Shown here piece by piece: positions 46,669 to 58,151 of a stretch of 64,000 bases of DNA (its first letter is position 1; each line of letters opens with the position of its first letter). The position numbers were made by a program, and so were the translations under genes. The stretch is from Daphnia carinata (lineage: Eukaryota; Arthropoda; Branchiopoda; Diplostraca; Daphniidae), in contig NC_081339.1 in the NCBI RefSeq assembly GCF_022539665.2, positions 2,442,017-2,506,016 of the forward strand. Reading direction: 5' to 3'. The notes beneath the pieces were generated by a model. The model was given only the letters and a program-made list of their open reading frames with translations. It made no database searches and was not told the DNA's origin.

Positions 46669-47574
46669 ATGTGTCACCGTGATCACATGGCGTTCGAAGC
46701 CATAAAAAATAGAAAAAATGCGCTAATTTTATGTGTTTTGCTTTTTTTTGCAACGGCCTTCTTCTGTTTGCAGTACGTCGGCATTCGAACTGTTGGGACG
46801 GCAGCCAGCAGACCGTGCCAGACCGCCGTCTTTGATTGGCGGACTCTTAACGTGGACGAAATGGCACCGGAGGACATGATGAACTATTTCCTGTGGCCCA
46901 ATCGAACGTCTTGTCGTCTCGTACATGATTTTGGCGGACACATGAAACGCAAACCATCGGGACTAGACGGCCAGAAAGCCGTGTGTCTCAGTCCCAAGCA
47001 AGTGGCGCCTCCTCCTGGTGAATGCCTGGTTTACTCCTTCGGTATCAATAACGAATGGTCTTTCGACGATCATATGGAACGCTACGGCTGTCAAATTTAC
47101 GCGTTCGATCCGTCAATGAAAGCGAACGACCACGATCGCAGTCCAGCCATTCATTTCCTGAAACTGGGGCTTCATAGCCGAGACTGGACCAACAAAAAAG
47201 GATGGCGACTCCGCTCGCTCACATCCATCTACAACATGCTGAAGAAGCGACATGGTGAAAGGGTCATCGACTATCTAAAGATAGACATCGAGTTGGACGA
47301 GTGGGAAGTCATTCCTCAGATAATCAAATCGGGGATGTTGGCCAAAATTCGTCAGCTGGCCATAGAGATCCATTTGCCTATCAAGGATTCTCCGAAGCAG
47401 ATGCGCGATCGTGTTCGCTTCATCCGCTCACTCGAGGAAGCGGGCATGGTGCGTTTCGATTCCAAGATGAATCCTTGGTTCGGCGGTACGTTCAAGCTGC
47501 TCGGTTTGTCAGGCCCACGGGGCTATGAAATCGCTTGGTACAACAGCAAATTTCTGAACGGCAAATGGTCATAG
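46669..47574 (+). CDS. METTL24: Methyltransferase-like protein 24-like (Methyltransf_22 domain)
   Basis: Single-exon, 301 aa from the first ATG; a second in-frame ATG at 46687 (MAFEAIKNRK, 295 aa) has a better +4 G and may be the true start. A type II signal anchor (ALILCVLLFFATAFFCLQYV) lies near the N terminus, so the catalytic part is probably in the Golgi/ER lumen or extracellular. The family signature VYSFGINNEWSFDDHMERYG is present, followed by YAFDPSM, and later DYLKIDIELDEWE, typical of the METTL24/Methyltransf_22 family. Members are predicted SAM-dependent methyltransferases with poorly known substrates. It stands head-to-head with KH gene A. A truncated 3' remnant of a second copy is at 51273-51320, so the gene was once duplicated with its neighbour. 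Confidence 0.85.
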   Translation: MCHRDHMAFEAIKNRKNALILCVLLFFATAFFCLQYVGIRTVGTAASRPCQTAVFDWRTLNVDEMAPEDMMNYFLWPNRTSCRLVHDFGGHMKRKPSGLDGQKAVCLSPKQVAPPPGECLVYSFGINNEWSFDDHMERYGCQIYAFDPSMKANDHDRSPAIHFLKLGLHSRDWTNKKGWRLRSLTSIYNMLKKRHGERVIDYLKIDIELDEWEVIPQIIKSGMLAKIRQLAIEIHLPIKDSPKQMRDRVRFIRSLEEAGMVRFDSKMNPWFGGTFKLLGLSGPRGYEIAWYNSKFLNGKWS

Positions 47575-48804
47575 TTGACATCATCCTTTTTCATACGCGG
47601 ATTTTTTTTTTCTCCGTGTTGAAGTTTGTATTTGCAATAATTCTCTTTGGGTCGATGTAAACCCAAGTTAATTGTTTACTGTGTTTTTCTTATCAAGTTG
47701 CAATAGACTGAAATTGATCTGATCGCAAATGTTCACGTCCATCGGTGTATCTCATCTGAGCTGTTTTATGGCTCTTGTGAAATCTAGTAGTGTCAAAACC
47801 TAAATATTTTTGGTGTATATTATTCGTTTTGCAGTTCTCAAATTCTTTGATTTAAATGCTGTGCTAAGAGCACATCCGCACCATTTCGGCTGATCTCCGT
47901 ATAATACCATAATACGTAACAAATGGCTACGATAGCCCCCTCCAGTTTTGGTGTGAGTGTGTCAGTCTAATAACTGTAATTAAAAAATCATGAGAAATGA
48001 TCCACACCATTTCATGTCTACCTAACTTTCTGTAACGCTACACTCAAGAACATTGAATATCCTGTGCTTCCCTATTAATCAGCTAAAAAACCAAAAATCA
48101 ATGTGGTAATAATAAGAAAACCAGACAAAAATATTTTTTTTTTGGTATCCCCAAACTAATCAAATATGAAAGGCATCAGTCGTTCACATGGAGCCTTACC
48201 CAGGAGTCATCTTGTCCATTCAGTAACAATTTAATCGTTCAGATACATTAGCTGCAATCTTTGATGAACGACTCAATCACCACATCGAGACAAGATACTA
48301 TTAAGGGGAAACCTCAACATGTAAACGACTTTTGCCCTGTCAGTCTGAATTAGCTCAAGGAAAATTTGTATTTTATTTTTTTATATGACCAATACAAAAA
48401 GAAAGGAAACCAAAGAGTAAATTCAAATAAGTCATCTCAACTACCATTTAAAGAACAAATCAACACTTCGCGGTGTTCTTCACTGGAACTGATCAAATGC
48501 CGTGGATGTCATGTCTGTTTAGGTTGGAGGCTCAGCCCAGGCGTCACCTCGTAACTCAGTGATGATTTAGGCATTCATGGTCTACATAAGCAGCAATTCC
48601 ATGAACGCTTCCACCATCACATCGAAACAAGATACTCTAAAAGCTACAGCCACCAAACATTAAACGACGTTTTGTCCATTCCATACGATCAGCTCAGGTG
48701 GATTTGCACTTCAAACGGGTAGTTAAAAAATGAACTCATTTGTTTTTGTCGAAAATCATACATTAACTGCATGTGCAGAGCCAAAAGTGGAAGGATTAGA
48801 CGAT
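47575..48804. other. Convergent intergenic region
   Basis: 3' flanks of the METTL24-like gene (plus) and KH gene B (minus). From about 48000 it is the duplicated counterpart of 42714-43522. The first 300 bases after the METTL24 stop resemble the sequence following the METTL24 remnant near 51440-51540. No gene seen. Confidence 0.5.
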
Positions 48805-51261
48805 TTATTTGGGGGGGGATGGCCGCGGCGAAAGTACCTCGTTGACGAGAACGTTGAAAGCCTTTCGGCACTCGCCTATTCGACCAGTTAATTGCAGTTT
48901 TTCGCCAGGTGACCTTGGACGTCGGATATGTACGAATACACCATCTTCGGTGCTTCGAAAGTTGGGATGGTTGAGTTGCCTTAAATCGACGTTGTAACAC
49001 TCGATGGTCACCGGCAGACACTCGATAATTTCGCGTGCGGCAGCTCGACGTTTTATGGGACTTCCTCCTGTGATGTTCATGTCATACAGTTCCAGGTTCT
49101 TTTTGTTTTGGACAAAGCTCAACATGACTCCGTGAGCCTCCTGCAGACGCCTGATATTTTCACCTCCTCGACCCACAACACGACCGTAATTTTGCTGATG
49201 GATGCCCAACAGCACCAACGTGTCCGCACTTTCGAATGGTTTTATTTCTTTCGAAATAATGGCAAAACAGGGAGCTGGTTTAGTTGCCACTGTAGGATCT
49301 TTTGCCTTCTCTGGGACAACAGTTGGAGCAGCAGTTGGGGTAGCATTTTCTCCTGGTCGAGCTGGTGGATGAACCAGCGTTTTGTCTTCAGGCAGGTTGG
49401 CTGTGTAACCCTCGATCGGTTTTTGTTTGTATCTGATATCAGCTGAAGCGAAAACAACTGGTTTAACATCAGTAGCAGGATGTGGGACAGGTCTTTGGCC
49501 GGATGGTGGGGCAGGTCTTTGGCCGGACGGTGGGGCTGGTCTTTGGCCGGACGGTTGGGCAAGTTTTTGGCCGGACGGTGGGGCAGGTCTTTGGCCGGAC
49601 GGTGGGGAAGGTGTTTTGCCGGACGGTGGAGTAGATTGCGATGAAGAAAGAGCGTCCATCACAGTGTTGTAAACCGATTCCGACTTTATTGGAACGCGAT
49701 CCTTTTCTGCTACACGTTCTTCCTTTCTACCTCCTGCTGCTTCGGTCTTACGTTTCGCCATCGTCTTTTTCGACAGGACTTCTTTGAATTCGGGATCAGC
49801 TTTAGGTTCTTCGGCGAGTGGTGCAGGGTCGTCGGTGCCACATCCTATGTCAACTCCGGTCTTGGCTTGGGATTTACGACGAGCTTGCTCACAGGATTCT
49901 CGCAGTTGTTTCAATTCTGCATCTTTCGAAGCCAAAAGTGCATCTTTGCCATCAGCGATCGTCTTCATTTGCGACTCGGCAGCGCCACTCTGACGTTGTT
50001 CTAACTCTGCAATTGTTTTTTTGGCATCGTCGAGTTCTAACTTGACAGATTCCATTTCGGATTTGATGGATGCAGTCTCTTTGATTAGTTGTTCTTTCTC
50101 TTCGTCGAGTTGTGTATTGCCGCTAAACGCAGAGGCGATGTCACCCTTAACCAGTTCCAGGACATGGTTGATTGTCGATTTCACGTGTTCGGCGATAACG
50201 TCTAACGAAGAAAGATATTGTTGAATACTTTCGATTTTTGTAACCGAGTCTTTGAGCTCGCCGGATCGCGTGCCACACACAGGATCGCGTTGGGGTGGAC
50301 GACTAGCTTGTTCCATCTCCAGCTCTTCGATACGTTCCATCAAACTGGAGTTAATGAGTTCCAGGTCAGCGATTCGATTGTTATAATCATCTTGAAACTC
50401 CATCATTTTGAACTCTTGTTTGGTGATTTCCTCTGACCTTTTCCTCCTTAGCTCACCAACTTGCTCATTGTATCTCAACTGAAGCGCGTCCAGATACCAC
50501 GTCAGTCTGTCCACCTTCTGTTTCGATTCGCCGTTAACGCGGTGCGCAGTGTCCAGTTGGTCTTGTAAATCAGAAATTTCTTTCATCAATTCGTCTTCAC
50601 GCGCGTTTTGTTTCTGGGTTTCGAACGTGTCGTTCGTTTGTTGGGACACGTCCATTTTCTGGGTTTCCACAGGTGTAGATTCCGGGATCTCGTCGGAGAC
50701 GGCAACAGCCTCGGTGGCTGTAGATTCCGGCATCGGTGTTCTGGTAACAATCTGGAAGAATTCCAGCAGGTACATTATCCAGTGAAGGAAAGCAAAATGC
50801 TTTGAGAAATATTCCATTTTTAAATTTTGGATAGATCTGTTGAATTAATCAGAAAATCAGATTGGCCTTCCCATATTCATTTCCTGTAAATGGGCTGCTG
50901 GTAGTGGTTGTTTACATCCCTCGTTAACTGAAGTTTGTAAAATATTATCGAATAAAATCCTCTTGCAGTTGGTTTATAATTAAAGTTTATATTTTAAAAA
51001 ACCTTTTTCAAATGCTTTTTCATTAAAAACGAGTTAATCAATAATTTATTCTTAATTAAAGGTTCTCTGTATTAAGTCGTCTCATGTTAGTTGCGCACGT
51101 TACGGAGAACGGTAGATGCTCCGTGGACTAATTTATTTCGCATTATTGCATGAGGATGTTTTTAAAATATGATGTGGAACAACTGTTTCTTTACATACAT
51201 TAACTTGATCATAGAGCCAAAGGCCATGATCGTTTTGTTAATGTCACGGAATTCATATGGC
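48000..51261. repeat. Segmental duplication unit 2 (KH gene and flanks)
   Basis: Counterpart of 42714-46236 in the same orientation, containing KH gene B. Its right boundary at about 51263 joins directly to the last codons of a METTL24-like gene, showing that the original unit also contained that gene. Confidence 0.85.
48805..50817 (-). CDS. Coiled-coil protein with C-terminal KH domain, copy B
   Basis: Intronless 670-aa paralogue of copy A, colinear with it from MEYFSKHFAF to the identical C terminus RPSPPK. It has the same N-terminal hydrophobic segment, coiled coil, Lys-rich stretch, PPSG repeats (about six) and KH domain with GRGG (YGRVVGRGGENIRRLQEAHG) at about 534-600, followed by the degenerate second KH-like stretch. 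It lacks the internal SESIYxxVM duplication of copy A, which accounts for most of the 54-residue size difference. Both frames are fully open despite many substitutions and repeat-number changes, so both copies are probably under selection. Confidence 0.8.
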   Translation of the reverse strand: MEYFSKHFAFLHWIMYLLEFFQIVTRTPMPESTATEAVAVSDEIPESTPVETQKMDVSQQTNDTFETQKQNAREDELMKEISDLQDQLDTAHRVNGESKQKVDRLTWYLDALQLRYNEQVGELRRKRSEEITKQEFKMMEFQDDYNNRIADLELINSSLMERIEELEMEQASRPPQRDPVCGTRSGELKDSVTKIESIQQYLSSLDVIAEHVKSTINHVLELVKGDIASAFSGNTQLDEEKEQLIKETASIKSEMESVKLELDDAKKTIAELEQRQSGAAESQMKTIADGKDALLASKDAELKQLRESCEQARRKSQAKTGVDIGCGTDDPAPLAEEPKADPEFKEVLSKKTMAKRKTEAAGGRKEERVAEKDRVPIKSESVYNTVMDALSSSQSTPPSGKTPSPPSGQRPAPPSGQKLAQPSGQRPAPPSGQRPAPPSGQRPVPHPATDVKPVVFASADIRYKQKPIEGYTANLPEDKTLVHPPARPGENATPTAAPTVVPEKAKDPTVATKPAPCFAIISKEIKPFESADTLVLLGIHQQNYGRVVGRGGENIRRLQEAHGVMLSFVQNKKNLELYDMNITGGSPIKRRAAAREIIECLPVTIECYNVDLRQLNHPNFRSTEDGVFVHIRRPRSPGEKLQLTGRIGECRKAFNVLVNEVLSPRPSPPK

Positions 51262-51272
51262 ACCATGCTCAC

Positions 51273-51320
51273 GAAATCGCTTGGTACAACAATAAATTTT
51301 TGAATGGCGAATCGCCATAA
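51273..51320 (+). pseudogene. METTL24-like 3' remnant
   Basis: The last 16 codons (EIAWYNNKFLNGESP then stop) correspond to the C terminus EIAWYNSKFLNGKWS of the intact gene at 46669-47574. Upstream of it the sequence jumps to the region matching 46236 in unit 1. About 1.29 kb, including the promoter and more than 90% of the coding region, was therefore deleted from this copy. Confidence 0.85.
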
Positions 51321-51533
51321 TGAACACTGCCATTTTTCGTGCTCATTTTCGTAATCTCTGTGTAGAAATCGTACATATAGCTCACTTTTAATCAGTTTAA
51401 ATTTGATTGCTACAGTTTCTTTCGGCAACTTTGCAATAGGCGGAAATGCATTTGATTGCAGGTGTTCACGCCAACGTCTGTAATTGTGTCTATGACAGTT
51501 GATGTATGACTCTTGTGCAGTCTAGTAGCGTCA

Positions 51534-53176
51534 TCAGTGATTCATAAGTTTCGATGCGTGCTGTTCGTTTTGCAGCAACTGGCCAGGTATCAACTGTAAA
51601 ATGTCATCGGCTCCATTGGATGCCGCTTGTCCGGAATTAGCGGCCGTCAATGATGGACAAGTCACGTCCACGTAACCCAGTCCTAGATGAACCGTCTAGA
51701 AGAAATACATCCATCGTTAAGGAAAATGGAAGAATAATAGAAATAAATTAAAGCCACAACTCGAAGATGTCGGGTGATGAGAAAGTTGAGGTCAAAGTCT
51801 TCATCAGAATCGCCAAAAGGGTTTTTTATCTGTTCGGCCACTTTGAGCAGTCCAACGTAGCAAACTAGTTCCATGGCTGTACCGATAGGCAGAACAATGT
51901 CGATATCCTGGAGTGACTGATAACTAGGACCCGTATATTGACGGGCCACGAGACACGCAATGAAGTAGGAATACGTGGATAACGTACACACCTTTATCAA
52001 AAGTATTGATATACGTCTTCAATTTCGAAAAGGCAGAGAATGCGAAAATGAGGTTGAATTACTTGAGTATAGATCATTGGGATGCTAACCCAGTTATAGC
52101 TCCAAAGGGCACCGCAGTTGGCACGAAATTCTAAAAATTCCTTTTTTAAAAATGGAAAATCAAATCCATTAGTTTTTACGATTATGGGAAAGGGTTAACA
52201 TAAGAATTGAGATAACGTCGAATGTCATGTAACATTCAATCAGTTCCCACGAAAAAGTAGAGAATGTTACAAACTTCCATGATGAGTTTTGTGCCGGATT
52301 CGTTGGTCAGAGTTCCATCGCTGACAGCGTTCTGGAGTGCTGCGGCAAACCAAGTAGCAGGTACCCAAAACAAATTGACAACTGGAGCAATCGATTCGAA
52401 AGATTGCTTCTCTTTTCGAGTCATAACACCTTTTGACCATTGAAAATATTTTAAAAAAAATAAGATTACATACGGCACACGTTTTACAACGACTTACCAT
52501 CTAGAACGAGACTCTGAAGAGTTGGATAGCGGCGACGCACAGCTGGTGATATCGAACGTAGCAAGAGCACCAACATCAGCAGTGAACGACGGACAAGTCC
52601 CTGTCTCAATTCTCGAACTGATTCCTGATCGCCGGTGATGTAAATCTGAATAGCGAGCATCAATCTGCACCGTAACATCGTTTGTTACATTTTTGCACGT
52701 TCAGAAATATTGATGGTTGTTGTATTTCGTTTATGGGTGTGTCCTTTAGATTTACCTGTCTGGCCAAGGAATCGTTAGATATTGCTGCCACCATCGACCG
52801 GCTACCGTGGTGACGTAAAAACCAAGTAGAAATGGCACAGATAAGTGATCAATGTACGACTGAAAAAATGCTTTCGATTGCTCGAAATATCTGCCAATAG
52901 CGAAATTTTGAATCAATTATTTCAATTCATTTATTCCTTGAATTGGTAAAGGGTGGGGAAAAAAAAGATCCAGTTTAACTTTTTTTGATCGTCGTTGAGT
53001 ACGAATCTGTAGACGACGCTGAGAATATCGAAGAGTAGAAGAAAGACGATAAGTTCTTGATAAACGACTTTGTAAACTGAACGTCGCCACATAATCAACA
53101 TGCGACCGATGCCCATATGATTTGATGTGGCGCCATGATCCATTTCGTCTGGGTAGATAGAGGCTCCAGTCGTCAT
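51534..53176 (-). CDS. Bestrophin chloride channel
   Basis: Calcium-activated chloride channel family, plasma membrane. Seven phase-consistent exons (52980-53176, 52756-52890, 52498-52664, 52275-52429, 52063-52140, 51761-51991, 51534-51695) give 374 aa. Visible family features: WRRSVYKVVYQELIVFLLL near the N terminus (WRGSIYKLVWKE in vertebrates), FYVTTVAGRWWQQYLTIPWP, FWVPATWF, CGALWSYNWVSIPMIYTQ, CLVARQY, and the Ca-clasp NPFGDSDEDFD at 301-311. The protein stops soon after the core channel (VHLGLGYVDVTCPSL), so it lacks the long regulatory tail of human BEST1. The start is the ATG at 53176; the extracellular-side N terminus is longer than usual by about 10 residues. The 52063-52140 exon uses an AAAAAAG acceptor, chosen because alternatives break the frame. 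Confidence 0.92.
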
Positions 53177-54441
53177 GTTGTCTACACGATCCACAATAAA
53201 AGCTAATGTATAAATGCTGTAAACTTAATGGTACGTAACAATTGGATCTCACTTTTTTTACGCATCTCAATGACTGCGAAGCAAGCAAAAGAAAGATGAA
53301 CTTCTAAGTGTGAGGTTTATTGCGGCGTAGCAACTGGATGGCCTGGTTGTCGGGACACGACTGCGGATGAACTGAAATAGACGCGCAGCGTCGTGATGCT
53401 CTCTTCATTTTCAACTTGCACTGGTCGATGGATCTCTCCGTATATTTATGGCCCCATGGTTATCTCTAATTCAAAGCTCGGCTGACGTGAAAAAGTGAAT
53501 TATTCAGCCAACAAGAGAATCGATGGATCAATTGCTATCCTTGCACATTTATACTGAACACGGGATTGTTTTTAGGATTTATGGCAAGATCATGCATCGA
53601 ATCCGGACCGAAATACATTTCCGGCTGACATCGTAATGTCAAACATCAAATCTATACGAAATATTCTATGGTCTGTAAATAAATAATAACCTCTGTCCAC
53701 ATTCGTCTCCATCGATAAACTGATATTGTACTATAGTTGCATGTAAGGCCAACAGTAACTAGTCCGCACAATTTTGTTTTCCCTTCTATGAAAAGAAACA
53801 ATGACGCAGAGCATGGAGCGAAAATGCGTATGCAAGGTAGTCCACAATATACCAGTTGAATCTAAAATTTGCGTAAGATTTTTGACTTGTGGCTGTAATA
53901 GAGGCCGATATCAAACAGGTTTTTTGTCAATCAACCTACAGGAATCCCGTTGCTCGCACCTTTGCCACATCTTTCAGCTCCTCGACACAATTCTTTTTTT
54001 TTTTTCCAAACGTGTTTTTGTGTGTAGGGAAAATTGAATTGTATGACAAAATTGATGACTCGCACTCTTGCATCTGATTGTACAAGCTCAACGAGTTAAG
54101 TTCAGTGATGGAATTTTCCAAAAAAATGCTGCATTACGGAATGTCCGTTTCATTTCCACCGATTCACTCATAATATCAATGGATGCAGTAAAAATGTACG
54201 GTAGCTTTTAGCTCCGTTGTCATGAGGATGGCCATTTCAATTCAAAACAAAATTCGTAGAAAAACAACGGTGACCCATCAGAGCATTTTATTTGAAGGCC
54301 TCGATTGAAATCTCTGAGGCCTTTCGGCACGATGCATAAATTAAGATAAACGACGCTCATAAATAGATTTCTATTTCTTCCCTGCACGATATACTCACGC
54401 GGGATGAAGCGTTGGAAGGAAAAAGACATTGTGAGGAAGGG
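53177..54441. other. Intergenic, no supported gene
   Basis: Promoter side of bestrophin and downstream flank of the aminopeptidase gene. I looked here for a terminal exon carrying a GPI-anchor signal for the aminopeptidase and found none. Short ORFs only. Confidence 0.5.
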
Positions 54442-57400
54442 TCACACCTTGAACACAGATGCCTTTGTGCGTCCGTCAGTTCGCCGAGCTTCCAAAACCG
54501 AGTAAACCTTTTCCGAATGTTTCTCAGTCCAGCGAATATTTGCACGAATGCCGTTCAGAATGCCCGCAGTAATGGAGCGGTCAAACTTTGTGCTCTTCTT
54601 TTCCAGGTCGTTTAAGAACTGAGACATCTACATATGTTCAAATCACAAAGAACAAGAAAACGGGTTTATTATTGACGACGTTCATCCCGAACCGAAGGCA
54701 AAAACAGGTCTACCTCATCCAGTTCCTCGTTTGTGCTAAGAAATTTCGAAATCGAGGCCAAAAGCTTCAACGTATCGCCCGATCTCCTAAAACTTTTGAT
54801 TAGACGAGAAAAGAAAAATCTTATTCATTTGCAAATTGATTAAAGGATAATTGGCACGTACTGTCGTCCTAGTCTGTCCCAATTGGTTTTGATGAAATTC
54901 AACACCATAGGGCGTGCTATGGAATTATCTGCCATTTTCTCAATCATCGTGAACGTGTCGCGAGGAGATTGCTCGATGGTTGGATGGAAAACGCGCGAGA
55001 GTAGCTGCTTTAACCGGTTACGATCTTGGCTGCAAGTCATAGCCGATAAGATTTTGGCCCGTTGGGGAGCCATCAAGTCGTTCATGCTCATCCGCCAGGC
55101 CCATTTCCATTCGTCGTTTCCACCGTGCCGCATGACAGCGCACCAGTTCCGCTCCAAGTGGTCCACCATTGTCCTTTTTTATGAGATGTTAGTTTTACAG
55201 TAGGTATGTGGATATTAACAGTATTATAAGTCATACTTTTTCTGCGCTGCAGTGATAGTTCCGTCCATTTCTGCACGGAACATTCCCAAGACTTGATCCA
55301 CGCAGACACCGTCACTCCAACTGGAACAGCCTTCTACATCGAACCCATCAGTTCTAACCAAATTGTTGTACTCGTTCGGATGCCAATCGTCTGTCCTTCC
55401 GAATAACAATCGTTCCTCGTATTCCTTTGAATAAATGTAAATAAATTTCAATTCAATCAAAGCTGACACTACACTCACCTGGAAAAGTGCAAACAACGAT
55501 TCGTTTTGCTTCGCTCGTTCCCTCATCCATTTCAAATGAAACTGAGTTGTGCTACGGACGAATTCATCACTGACTAATGTCAAATATTCGATGAGTTCCA
55601 GAACCACTTGATATTCTAAATACTCCCCGAAGGCCAACGTGAAAGCGTCGTCAATCAACTGGGCTCGAGTTACTTGCGGGATAACCGTGTGATTGACCAC
55701 TAGCTGACGTGAAATCATACGCCAATTGCGATCGTCATACAAGACGCGGACGTAGCCAGACAATTCACCGTTAATGAGGATCCAGCTGTCTTCCTCGTCG
55801 TTCATGGAATCATGGCCCGAAACCGGTGGGAAATAAGGAATTTCTAATGACGGCCGCTCTGGCGAGAGCCACACTCTTGGATAGGTTCCTTGTTGAGTGA
55901 AATCCGGCTGATTGCTGTCCGTCATACAGATGGGAATCCACCACAACTGGTTGGCAGTTTCATCGGACGCGATGTCGTTACGGACTGGATGCGGAGTTTG
56001 AGATAATCTGATGCGTCCGTTTCCAGTTCGTGTACAGCGTACAATAGGGTAGGATTGTTGGGTCGTCCACGAATGCATGATCTTCGTGACATTCATGCCC
56101 CGCCCAATATCGCGGTTCGTGTGGATTTCTTCGTCCAAAATTTCCATAAATTTTTGGCTGTTGGCACTCTGGAATTGACTTGAGATTTGAAAAATCGAAT
56201 TAGGATGAGATGAGGGTATGAGGCAAACATTTACAGTTACTAACAATCGCTCCATATATGTAACGACCGCATTCCGAAAGTGTTGTGGTCCGACAAAATT
56301 GCGCAGCATCAGCAGAAGACCGCTGCCTATAAGACGTCAAGTTCTTACAGCTGTTTTACAGTACGTCATTCAAATAAACCTTTGTTATAGGTGATGGGAT
56401 CAAATATATTTTCGGCGTCGTCGGCCGTCTCCACTGCCCGGATGACCGATGCTGCATTCATGTGCTCTTCGATTTTCATGGCAGTTCGAATGGAAGAGAA
56501 CTTTGACATTTCAGAATGAAAACTCAGATTTGGAAGGGCCTAAATTAACGGCCATTGGGTATAAGGAGAAACACATCAACAAATATGATTATGCATCAAC
56601 CCATGCGAGATTGTAATTAACGTGACCGTACGTGTTTCACCAGATCATTTTCGAAGATACCGCAGAATCCTTCGTTGAACCAGATGTCGCTCCACCAGTC
56701 GGACGTCACTAAATTACCAAAGAATTGGTGCGCTAATTCGTGGGCCATGGTTTGAACGACTTGAAATCGTTCTTCTTCGCTACCAGTCTCCTCGTTAAAA
56801 TTCAACCGGTTTTCACTGGTTAAAACCAATCAAAGGTTCGATCGTCAGATGTTTGTACTGGTATTTCAGTTAATTGAAATACTCTACCGGAATAGGACGA
56901 GACCCCAATTTTCCATGGCTTCGAAATCAAGTTCAAATGGAGCGCTGATGAAATCGATCTTCTGTAAAGAGAACGGTTGGCGCACGTACGTTTCCATGTA
57001 GTTCAACATGTCGGGTACAACAGCCATCGATTGTTCAAGATGGCGCAATTGATCTCGACGGCCCCAATAGCGCATTCGAATGGTTCGCTCACAAACTTTG
57101 TAAATCCTCTCCACCTTGTCGTAGTCGGTCACGAACATGGCTAATAAATAGGTGGGCATCGGTGGCGATCGGCCAAAGCTCGTCCACATCCATTCTCGCG
57201 TGTTTTTCCTTGTTGCGAAATCCATAAAAAAAGAAAGAAAAGAAGTTGGCATCAGTTTCCTTATACCTTTAAGAGGGACACTGTTTACGTGCGGTCAAAT
57301 AACAAGCAAACCCCGCGGTAGTTTTGGAATAAAGAATGTCTATGACATGTTTCGATTGTTTAACACTCACATGGGACGGGTAGTTGTCTCAGGCATATTA

Positions 57401-58151
57401 GACAAAGCCGTCATGACACGATTATGACCAATGGTGATATCAAACGTTGCTTTAAAACCTGGCTCGTCGAAGCAGGGCAGAACTCTACGGGCATTGGTCG
57501 CTTCCATTTGCGTCCCCCCGAACCATCTGAACAAAAATTTCAGTTAAAAAAAAGTCGGGACGTAAAAATCAATAATTCTATTTGGTTAGACATCTGCGGG
57601 TGATAATTTTAAATGAGAGATAAACCAAACGAGAAAGCGATGTACCCTTCATGGCAGCATGACGTGTTATCATTCTTGTAGTTGGATCTGAAAAAACCTC
57701 GGTTGTCGTTTCGGACTTTGGCCACATAAAATAAACCGACGCGATATCTATGGCCCTTGATCAAAGTCTGCTTGAGAATAACACTAATCTTTTGTCTTTC
57801 CACGTCCTCGTGGATGACCGCATGAGCTTCGTTGACTATCTCAAAAAGGCCGGAGAAGCAAAGATCCTCTAACTGAACAAAGCGATCGTGGCTGATCTTC
57901 CTTTCCACATCAAGCACTTGTTCGACGCTGACGTCGAGAATGCTAATGTCGACCCCGTGGAACGTCACCACATTTGTAGTCGTGGTCGGTTCTAAATCAA
58001 TTAAAACATGGCCGCACAAGCGAGGACTACCTCCGCTGATGATGGGCAACAACAACAAATCGTAATGAATGGGCTTCATCGAAGAACCAAGTCTGTGACC
58101 GTTGCTCAGGCTGGCAAAGATTAGCACGAATAATTTGGTTAATAAACGCAT
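54442..58151 (-). CDS. M1 family aminopeptidase (aminopeptidase N-like), secreted
   Basis: Zinc metallopeptidase removing N-terminal residues from peptides, probably extracellular or in the gut lumen. Eleven phase-consistent exons (57646-58151, 57371-57526, 56888-57208, 56632-56815, 56380-56539, 56241-56326, 55479-56168, 55237-55424, 54862-55173, 54714-54786, 54442-54627) give 953 aa. Features: signal peptide [38 protein letters not shown]; exopeptidase motif AMENWG at 318-323 (the usual first Gly is replaced, EAMEN); zinc site HELAH at 353-357 with the third ligand Glu376 in NEGF; and an ERAP1-like C-terminal half. The C terminus ends FKV with no hydrophobic tail, so no GPI anchor is apparent, unlike many arthropod midgut APNs. 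A spliced extension after the last codons cannot be excluded because the stop follows directly on a GT. Confidence 0.92.
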
